DNA of 64,000 nucleotides from Roseibium aggregatum IAM 12614. Lineage in GTDB: Bacteria; Pseudomonadota; Alphaproteobacteria; Rhizobiales; Stappiaceae. Both the position numbers and the translations under genes were made by a program. Below are positions 9,358 to 15,395 of this stretch, piece after piece. The DNA is taken from positions 222,709 through 286,708 of the forward strand of contig NZ_AAUW01000008.1 of the NCBI RefSeq assembly GCF_000168975.1. Direction: 5' to 3'. The notes under the pieces are model-generated. The model saw only the letters and a program-made list of their open reading frames with translations, was not told the origin of the DNA and ran no database searches. Position 1 is the first letter of the stretch, and every line of letters starts with the position of its first letter.

Positions 9358-9390
9358 GCAAAAAGGCTGCGGACGCCAAGTGCCGCAGCC
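9358..9390 (-). terminator. Intrinsic terminator of the YceI operon
   Basis: GGCTGCGG (9365-9372) pairs with CCGCAGCC (9383-9390). On the minus strand the stem is followed by TTTTTGCCG. It lies 46 bases after the stop of the last yceI gene. Confidence 0.8.
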
Positions 9391-9435
9391 TGATCAAATG
9401 GTCGGAACCGAAAGTCTTGATTGCCTGGCAGAATG

Positions 9436-9993
9436 TCAGCGGATCGCCGTGAGATCCAGGGTCACGGTAACGATGTCGCCTACAGTGTCCGTGCCGACGC
9501 CGCTGCCAAGCTGATAGTCGAGCCTGTTGACGATCGCCGTGCCCTTGGCCGTTGCAGTATCGCCCGCTATGTCCAGGGTGAAATCCATTTCAACCGGCTG
9601 GGATATTCCCTTGATGGAAAGCGTTCCCTCTGCCCGGTAGCCGTTGCCTTCGACAAGTTCGACTGTATCTGACTTGAATCCGGCAGTCGGGAAGGCTCCC
9701 GTATTGAACCAGTCCTTGCCCGGCAGCGTTCCGTCGAACTGGGCATTGCCGGTCGTTGCGCTCATCGGCTTGATTTCAGCGCTGATTTTTGCAGTTTCCG
9801 GTGCTGCCGGATCAAAATCGATGTCAGCTTCCCAGGAAGCAAACACGCCCGTCAGCGTGCCGCCACCCTGCTTGACTTCAAAACCGAGCTTGCTCTTGTC
9901 CGGGTCGACTTTCCAGGTGTCGGCAAAGGCCGGTGCGGTAAAGGTCGTCGCCGACAGCACAGCAACGGCGTAGGTGAAATGCTTCAATGTCAT
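9436..9993 (-). CDS. YceI-family periplasmic protein (second of two)
   Basis: 185-residue protein with a cleavable signal peptide (about residues 1-24, ending APAFA). It is followed by a YceI domain, an extended lipocalin-like barrel that in characterised members binds polyisoprenoid lipids. Family blocks are WKVDPDKSKLGFEVKQGGGTLTGVF, the FDPAAPETAKISAEIKPMSATT region and GTLSIKGISQPVEM. It is the last gene of a three-gene operon (YceI - cytochrome b561 - YceI), 23 bases after the cytochrome. The two YceI proteins are clearly diverged paralogues, not a recent duplication. The likely role is carrying an isoprenoid such as ubiquinone in the periplasm for the cytochrome, which is inference from context. 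Confidence 0.9.
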   Translation of the reverse strand: MTLKHFTYAVAVLSATTFTAPAFADTWKVDPDKSKLGFEVKQGGGTLTGVFASWEADIDFDPAAPETAKISAEIKPMSATTGNAQFDGTLPGKDWFNTGAFPTAGFKSDTVELVEGNGYRAEGTLSIKGISQPVEMDFTLDIAGDTATAKGTAIVNRLDYQLGSGVGTDTVGDIVTVTLDLTAIR

Positions 9994-10016
9994 CTTCGGA
10001 TTTCCAGTTCGTTTTG

Positions 10017-10601
10017 TCAGCTCTCGGCTCTGGCGGGAGCCGTTGAAATCATGCGCTTCAAGGTAGAGTCACGCGCGATGAAATGGTGTTTCAGCGCTGC
10101 AGCGACATGAACCACGATCAACGCGATCAGCAGATAGGCGCCGTATTCATGCAGAAGCTTGAAGAAGCTTTCCGCTTGCTCCTGCGAGCCAAGCACACCC
10201 GGCACTGGAAGATGCGGCACAGGCAAGACATTGAACAGGACGGTCGGGATACCCCAGGGCGACGCAGACACCATGAACCAGCCGGTCAGTGGCAGCGCGA
10301 ACAGGAGCGCGTATAGGCCGGCATGCCCCAGATGTGCCCCTGCTTTTTCAATCGGGTGCATGTTATCAGGCAGTCTCGGTGACGGGTTGAGAAGGCGCCA
10401 GACAAGACGGAAGACGGCGAGGGCCAGCACGACAAAGCCAATGGATTTGTGTAGCTGGTAGAGTTCAAACGTCGCCTGCTCGGTCTGGGGCAACTGCTGC
10501 ATGTAGAGGCCGAGGCCCAGCATGCCGATGATCAAAAAGGCCATCGTCCAGTGGAACGCGATTGCGATCCTTCCATACCCGGTTGAGGTGTTGCGCAGCA
10601 T
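10017..10601 (-). CDS. Cytochrome b561 family membrane protein
   Basis: 194-residue di-heme b-type cytochrome with four transmembrane helices. Candidate heme ligands are H17 (AFHW), H51 (LHKSIG) and the histidines in LHEYGAYLLIALIVVHVAAALKHHF near the C-terminus. It belongs to the bacterial cytochrome b561 (CybB-like) group, which moves electrons between ubiquinol and periplasmic acceptors, including superoxide in E. coli CybB. It sits between two yceI genes and is transcribed with them, 52 bases after the first. CybB-YceI pairs also occur in enterobacteria. Confidence 0.92.
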   Translation of the reverse strand: MLRNTSTGYGRIAIAFHWTMAFLIIGMLGLGLYMQQLPQTEQATFELYQLHKSIGFVVLALAVFRLVWRLLNPSPRLPDNMHPIEKAGAHLGHAGLYALLFALPLTGWFMVSASPWGIPTVLFNVLPVPHLPVPGVLGSQEQAESFFKLLHEYGAYLLIALIVVHVAAALKHHFIARDSTLKRMISTAPARAES

Positions 10602-10617
10602 GGCAGCTCCTGGAAAG

Positions 10618-10642
10618 CGGAGGCCGGTCAGCCCGGCCTCCG
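10618..10642 (-). other. Intercistronic GC-rich hairpin
   Basis: CGGAGGCCGG and CCGGCCTCCG form a perfect 10-base-pair stem with a five-base loop, in the gap between the first yceI gene and the cytochrome gene. It has no T-run. It may protect the upstream message or set the relative levels of the genes. Confidence 0.5.
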
Positions 10643-10653
10643 TTGGTGTTTTA

Positions 10654-11244
10654 TCAGTTGGTCGCGTCAGCCTTGAGCGCTTCGGAATGGAAGGTCACGG
10701 TAACTTCGTCCCCTACATAGGGAACATACATGTCCATTCCATAGTCAGAGCGCTTCAGCACTGTGGATACGGCAAAACCGGCAGCTTCTTTCTTGGCCAT
10801 CGGGTGCTCGCCGAATGCGGTCACATCAACGGTCAGGGTCACCGGTTTGGTGATGTCCTTGATGGTCAGGTCGCCGGTGACTTCCAGTTGGTTTTCACCG
10901 GTCTTCTCGACCTTGGTGCTCTTGAAGGTCGCTTTCGGGAAATTTTCTGCGTCAAAGAAATCCGCGCTCAGGAAGTGCTGGTTGCGCTCTGCCCAGAAGG
11001 TGTCGAGGCTGTCGACATCGATCGTGAATTCGATGGAGGAATTCTCAGGCTTGTCCTTGTCGATCAGCAGCGTGCCTTCCCATTCACCGAACCGGCCTTC
11101 GGTCGTGGAGTAACCGAGGTGGTTATAAGAGAACGACAGGTTGGCGTGGGACTTGTCGAAGTCGTAGGCAACAGGTTCGGCGAGGGCGGTGCCCGCAACG
11201 AGGGACAGGGCAAGTGCAGAAGCTGCAAGACGGATCATGATCAA
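10654..11244 (-). CDS. YceI-family periplasmic protein (first of two)
   Basis: 196-residue YceI-type protein with a signal peptide (cleavage near GTALA|E, residues 1-22). The mature part starts VAYDFDKSHANLSFSYNHLGYSTTEGRF, the canonical YceI N-terminus. It also has SIEFTIDVDSLDTFWAERNQHFLSADFFDAENFP, the strongest family block, and GDLTIKDITKPVTLTVD. It is the first gene of the operon with cytochrome b561 and a second YceI. It is closer to E. coli YceI than its partner is. The probable ligand is a polyprenyl quinone or similar lipid. Confidence 0.92.
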   Translation of the reverse strand: MIMIRLAASALALSLVAGTALAEPVAYDFDKSHANLSFSYNHLGYSTTEGRFGEWEGTLLIDKDKPENSSIEFTIDVDSLDTFWAERNQHFLSADFFDAENFPKATFKSTKVEKTGENQLEVTGDLTIKDITKPVTLTVDVTAFGEHPMAKKEAAGFAVSTVLKRSDYGMDMYVPYVGDEVTVTFHSEALKADATN

Positions 11245-11661
11245 ACCTCATGGCTGTTTTCAGGGGCGTTCGCTCATGAACGCTGCAGCAGAAACATAGG
11301 TCTAAAATTGTGCGGTGCAACTTGACTGACTGTTCGGTAATGCTGAACAATAATTCAGTTGATTTCTTCGTTGTTAACCCCTCCAATTCTTGGAGAACGT
11401 CAGTTGAAGAGGTTTCCGCTCGGCTGCCCTGCTGCATTTCGGCAGAATCGGGATAACATCAGATGCCTGAGGCGAATGAAGACGCTGCGCAATTAATGGT
11501 TGTTCTTGCCGGTAAGCGTATGAAATCGCGGTGGAAGTTGAACTGTCATCATTTCATCAAGAATTTCAGGCACCTATCACGTCAACTTCCCTCTTAAAAT
11601 TGGGGCCCGTCAGCCCCATTCAAGCTCCGGACACCGGTCTGGAGACACAGGAGATTTAAAC
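11245..11661. other. Divergent intergenic region, YceI operon / GDPD
   Basis: About 415 bases between divergent genes. It contains the promoters of both. No conserved ORF, RNA or clear operator was seen. Confidence 0.4.
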
Positions 11662-12381
11662 GTGAAACAAGCCGTCGTTGTGTGTCATCGCGGAGCCAGC
11701 CTTCAGGCGCCGGAAAACACGATCGCTTCTCTGGAAGGAGCGATTGCACTCGGAGCCGAGGTTGTCGAGTTCGATGTGCGGCCGTCGAAGGATGGCGTGC
11801 TTTATGTGATGCACGACGCTACCGTCGACCGGACGACGGATGGCTCCGGACGCATTTCGGACATGACCTCCGAAGAGATCGACTGTCTTGACGCTGGTTC
11901 CTGGTTCGATGAGGCGTTCTCAGGGCAGCGTGTTCCGAGGCTGGATGCCTTTCTGGACGCTTGCAAGGGCCGTATCGGTACCTATGTCGAAATCAAGGAA
12001 GGCGATCCTGCTGAAATCCGCGATATGCTGGCCGTCCGGGGCATGCTGGCCGATGCCTGGACTTTTTCTTTCGACCAGGCGATCCGCGCCGAAGCGCGCG
12101 CAAAGGTGCCTGACCTGAGGCGGATGGTCCTTTATGCTCATGTCGGGTCTGTTGAACGCGCCGTTGCGCTTGATGCGCATATTCTGGAATTCCACGAAGA
12201 TGATCTTGAAGAAGGTTTGATCAAAGAGGCAAAGCAGGCCGGTTTGATTACGCAGATGTTTTATGCCGGTTCTGACCGAACCGTATTCGAAAAAGCCGTC
12301 CGTTGCGGCATTGAGCAAATGAACATCGATCAGGTGGAAATCTTCAGAGCCGTTGAAAGAGAATTGCTGACACCCGTCTGA
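11662..12381 (+). CDS. Glycerophosphodiester phosphodiesterase
   Basis: 239-residue cytosolic TIM-barrel enzyme that hydrolyses deacylated phospholipid headgroups to glycerol-3-phosphate and an alcohol (UgpQ/GlpQ-like). The catalytic set is visible: HRG at 9-11 with ENT at 18-20, the metal-binding pair E36/D38 in EFDVRPSKDG, and H51 in MHDATVDRTTDG. A further Glu lies in YVEIKEG. No signal peptide, consistent with the cytosolic UgpQ type. The start codon is GTG, preceded by ACAGGAGATTTAAAC with a good AGGAG. It is monocistronic, and no phosphate-regulated neighbours are seen. Confidence 0.92.
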   Translation: MKQAVVVCHRGASLQAPENTIASLEGAIALGAEVVEFDVRPSKDGVLYVMHDATVDRTTDGSGRISDMTSEEIDCLDAGSWFDEAFSGQRVPRLDAFLDACKGRIGTYVEIKEGDPAEIRDMLAVRGMLADAWTFSFDQAIRAEARAKVPDLRRMVLYAHVGSVERAVALDAHILEFHEDDLEEGLIKEAKQAGLITQMFYAGSDRTVFEKAVRCGIEQMNIDQVEIFRAVERELLTPV

Positions 12382-12747
12382 CGTCGGAACTTGATCGGAT
12401 TTGCACAAATTTGTCCGTCACGGACTGCTGTAGCCCGGAACTTTAGGGTTCCGGGCCAATTATAGGCGACATGACTGAAAAAAAATTTGTCAATACAGAA
12501 CACCGTTCTGACAGAGGCGAGCAGGTATCTGTGATTGAGGAAGCGAGCTAGAAGTGCCAAAAAACAATCCTGAATAGTTTTGAAATTAAAATTTTATCTA
12601 ATACGTGAAATTGTTGGAAACGTTAGAAGAAAGAGCAATTTTTACTAAAAGAATGAAGAAACAAGGTTTTCCATTATAATTCAAGTCTTGTTAACGGGCC
12701 CAGAATAGCGTGCCGGAGTTAGAAATCCGGGCCAAAAGGGGGCTCTT
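12382..12747. other. Intergenic region upstream of first FecR gene
   Basis: About 365 bases. It starts with a hairpin GCCCGGAA...TTCCGGGC (12433-12456), a likely but T-poor terminator of the GDPD gene. From about 12560 to 12690 it becomes strikingly AT-rich, unlike the rest of the window. This is probably the promoter region of the FecR gene. Confidence 0.45.
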
Positions 12748-13863
12748 ATGTCCAGCCGCAAGATCGTCAATCACTCAAATCAGTCAGGTTGCTCTGCGGC
12801 AATTGCTGAACGTGCTGGACATTTCTGGGAAATTAAGCTCCGCTTGGCTGCCTCATTTCTGCTTGCAGCCCTCGCAATCTTCTGGTTCTCGCAAAAGGCA
12901 CTTTCTCAAGATACGGACGCCAATAGCGCTCAATGGCACTGGTCCGTGGAGCGCGTGAGTGGGCGCGTGATGGTTGAGACACGTGAAGGCGAAACCTTTG
13001 CCCTCAAGCGCGGTATGACAGTCCGAAAAGGTTGGAAGCTGAAGACCGGTGGTGGACGTGTTGTCGTTAGCCGGGGCAAGGAGTCCTTTGTCGTTTCGCC
13101 AAACTCGGTCGTAACGCTTGAACCCAAGGGCGTGCTGATCAAACGGATGGTCGTCTATCAGGACCGCGGTCAGGTGGATGTTGACGTCCAGCGCCGGTGG
13201 TACAGGCATTTCAAGGTGGAAACGCCGTTTCTGGCTGCGGTCGTGAAAGGGACCCGTTTCTCCGTTCAGGTCGGAAACACGACGGCGTCGGTCAAGGTTG
13301 GCCGGGGTGTCGTCGGTGTTCACGACTTTGCCTCAGGGGAGCGTGCGAACGTTGGCGCAGGTCAAGCTGCTGCCACCAACCCTTCGCGCCGCGTCGGACT
13401 GTCCGTCAGTGGGAAAACCAAACCGGAGGTCGAATCCGGACCCAAGCGGGCACCGGCCTTTGAAACACGTGCCGTGAAGAACGTTCCGGCATCTAACGCG
13501 CAGGCAAGAGCCGCCAACGGTATCAACCGTGGCAACGCCGCCAATGCCCGCTCAGGCAACAATGGCAATTCGGGCAATAAAGGCAACTCGGGCGGCAACG
13601 GCAATTCGGGTGGTCACGGCAACTCCGGCAATAACGGTAACTCCGGTGGTCATGGCAACGGCAATGGTAACTCCGGCAATAGCAATTCCGGCGGCAACGG
13701 CAATGGTAACTCCGGCAACAACAATGCCGGAGGCAACGGAAACGGTCATTCCGGTAACAACGGCAACTCCGGCGGCAATTCCAGCCATGGCAATAGCAAT
13801 GCTGGCGGCAATGGAAATGGCAACGGCAATGCGGGTGGAAACGGCAAGGGTAAGGGGCGCTAA
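12748..13863 (+). CDS. FecR-domain protein with Gly/Asn-rich repeat tail (paralogue 1)
   Basis: 371-residue protein of unknown function. A hydrophobic segment at about residues 32-48 acts as a signal anchor or uncleaved signal (possible cleavage after ALSQ). A FecR domain (about 64-200) follows: VERVSGRVMVETREGE, the LKRGMTVRKGWKLKT turn, SPNSVVTLEP and the strongest block VETPFLAAVVKGTRF. A linker with KRAPAFETRAVKNVP leads to a tail (about 261-371) made almost only of Gly, Asn and Ser in NGNSGG-type units, ending GKGKGR. It shares the FecR block, the linker and the tail with the next gene, so the two are paralogues. FecR domains occur in extracytoplasmic signalling and, next to CHASE2 proteins, in cell-surface sensing. 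The tail suggests a secreted or surface matrix role; this is inference. Confidence 0.75.
   Translation: MSSRKIVNHSNQSGCSAAIAERAGHFWEIKLRLAASFLLAALAIFWFSQKALSQDTDANSAQWHWSVERVSGRVMVETREGETFALKRGMTVRKGWKLKTGGGRVVVSRGKESFVVSPNSVVTLEPKGVLIKRMVVYQDRGQVDVDVQRRWYRHFKVETPFLAAVVKGTRFSVQVGNTTASVKVGRGVVGVHDFASGERANVGAGQAAATNPSRRVGLSVSGKTKPEVESGPKRAPAFETRAVKNVPASNAQARAANGINRGNAANARSGNNGNSGNKGNSGGNGNSGGHGNSGNNGNSGGHGNGNGNSGNSNSGGNGNGNSGNNNAGGNGNGHSGNNGNSGGNSSHGNSNAGGNGNGNGNAGGNGKGKGR
13540..13860 (+). repeat. Gly/Asn/Ser-coding degenerate repeat (paralogue 1)
   Basis: Irregular repeats of GGCAAC/GGCAAT and TCCGGC units coding GN, NSG and GGN motifs. The copies vary at third positions and are less regular than those in the neighbouring paralogue. 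Confidence 0.8.
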
Positions 13864-14194
13864 CAGACCACGGCCCTTGATTGGTTTGCAACACGCGCTC
13901 GTTTGAACCGCTTCTTCGGTGGGATCCCGAGCCGAGTACCCAAGGTAAACTTATCGGTTTCCTTTAGGGTGTGGAGCGAGCCGTGTAGTTCCATGAATTA
14001 CAAAAGAATACTTAGTTCCTTTCTACTTTCAAGATTGTGGTTATCCCTAATAGTGACGAGCATAGATAATATTTGCTGCCTGTATTCACGTTAGGTTAAG
14101 CGATAAGATGCTACACGATTTGTGTGGCGTTTGAAAATGTCCGCGGGCGTGCCGCACGACATTCATGGTCAGTCGCAACGTGTAGAAGAGTACG
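13864..14194. other. Intergenic region between FecR paralogues
   Basis: About 330 bases, AT-richer than the coding neighbours, probably the promoter region of the second FecR gene. No hairpin terminator with a T-run or conserved ORF is evident. Confidence 0.4.
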
Positions 14195-15322
14195 ATGAAA
14201 AAAGACGGTATGTATTCGGCAAAGGGAAGAGCGGCTTCACTGCTGTGTATACTCTTGCTTGCAGCTCTGGTTCTGCATCCTGCTTCTGCGAATGCATCAG
14301 ACTGGGTCGTGAAACGTGTATCAGGCATCGTTTATTTTGTCGCTCCCGGCGTGGAAGCCTTCCGCGTCAAACAGGGCATGGTGTTCAAAAAAGGCTACAC
14401 CATTGGAACACGAGCCGGTGCCCGCGCGCTGATAGCCCGAGGCGGTGAAACCATCGCCGTCGGACCCAACACCACGTTCGCCATGTCAACCTTTCGCAGT
14501 ACGGGGGTGAAGACCACCTTGCTGCAGCGAAAAGGGACGATTGAAGTCGATGTTCAAAAGCGGCAGCAACCACATTTCACCGTTGAAACCCCGTTCTTCG
14601 CCGCTGTCGTCAAAGGCACGCGCTTTGAAATCACTGTTCAGGCAAAGCAGGCCCGCGTTTCCGTCGATCGCGGCGTGGTCGCGGTGGAGGATTTCGCCTC
14701 CGGCGACAGGGTGGACCTGACTGCAGGCCAATCAGCCGCCAGTGCCCCGTCGAGCCGGGTTGGTCTATCAGTTGGTGGACGCACCAAGCCATCTGTGAAA
14801 CCAGGTGCAAAGCGCGCGCCTGCTTTTGAAACACCTGCGGTCAAGAACGTGCCGCCAAATGCAGCGGCAGCGAAATCGGCCAATTCCGACAGGAACGCCC
14901 GCAAAAGCAACCGCAATGCCATTGGCAATAGCAGAGGAAACGCCAACGGCAACGCTGGCGGCAACGGCAATGGCAACTCCGGTGGCAATGGCAACGGAAA
15001 CTCCGGTGGCAACGGAAACGGCAATTCCGGTGGCAACGGCAATGGCAATTCCGGTGGCAATGGCAATGGCAACGGAAACTCCGGCGGCAACGGCAATGGC
15101 AACTCCGGTGGCAACGGCAACGGCAATTCCGGTGGCAACGGAAACGGAAACGTCGGTGGCAACGGCAATGGCAATTCCGGCAGCGGCAACAGCAACGCAG
15201 GCGGGAATGGCAACGGCAATTCGGGTGGCAACGGAAAGGGCAACTCGGGTAGCAGCAATAGTAATGCCGGTGGGAATGGCAACGGTAATTCTGGCAACGG
15301 AAACGGAAAAAACAGGAATTGA
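14195..15322 (+). CDS. FecR-domain protein with Gly/Asn-rich repeat tail (paralogue 2)
   Basis: 375-residue paralogue of the preceding protein. It has a conventional signal peptide (about 1-34, cleavage near ASANA|S), then a FecR domain (about 36-190) with VVKRVSGIVYFVAPG, VKQGMVFKKGYTIGT and VETPFFAAVVKGTRF. The shared linker KRAPAFETPAVKNVP precedes a tail (about 245-375) dominated by a regular eight-residue NSGGNGNG unit, ending GNGKNRN. The tail has no hydrophobic or folded segment. The gene lies 73 bases before the CHASE2-EAL gene in the same direction, and FecR/CHASE2 neighbours are known elsewhere. A joint role in surface sensing or matrix control is therefore likely. The molecular role of the tail is unknown. 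Confidence 0.8.
   Translation: MKKDGMYSAKGRAASLLCILLLAALVLHPASANASDWVVKRVSGIVYFVAPGVEAFRVKQGMVFKKGYTIGTRAGARALIARGGETIAVGPNTTFAMSTFRSTGVKTTLLQRKGTIEVDVQKRQQPHFTVETPFFAAVVKGTRFEITVQAKQARVSVDRGVVAVEDFASGDRVDLTAGQSAASAPSSRVGLSVGGRTKPSVKPGAKRAPAFETPAVKNVPPNAAAAKSANSDRNARKSNRNAIGNSRGNANGNAGGNGNGNSGGNGNGNSGGNGNGNSGGNGNGNSGGNGNGNGNSGGNGNGNSGGNGNGNSGGNGNGNVGGNGNGNSGSGNSNAGGNGNGNSGGNGKGNSGSSNSNAGGNGNGNSGNGNGKNRN
14940..15312 (+). repeat. Tandem 24-base repeat coding NSGGNGNG
   Basis: Near-tandem 24-base units such as AACTCCGGTGGCAACGGC plus six bases, with synonymous changes between copies, run through the 3' end of paralogue 2. The even unit keeps the frame, so gain or loss of units would change tail length without a frameshift. 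Confidence 0.85.
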
Positions 15323-15395
15323 CGATATTCAGGAAGCACCCAGGCGGCGCAGCGCTGTTGTCACCTGAGTGAGTACTGAATGAGAAAGTGGGGCG

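Noticed and set aside
14940..15312. Possible CRISPR array
   Set aside because: The repeats are contiguous, in frame and lack unique spacers.
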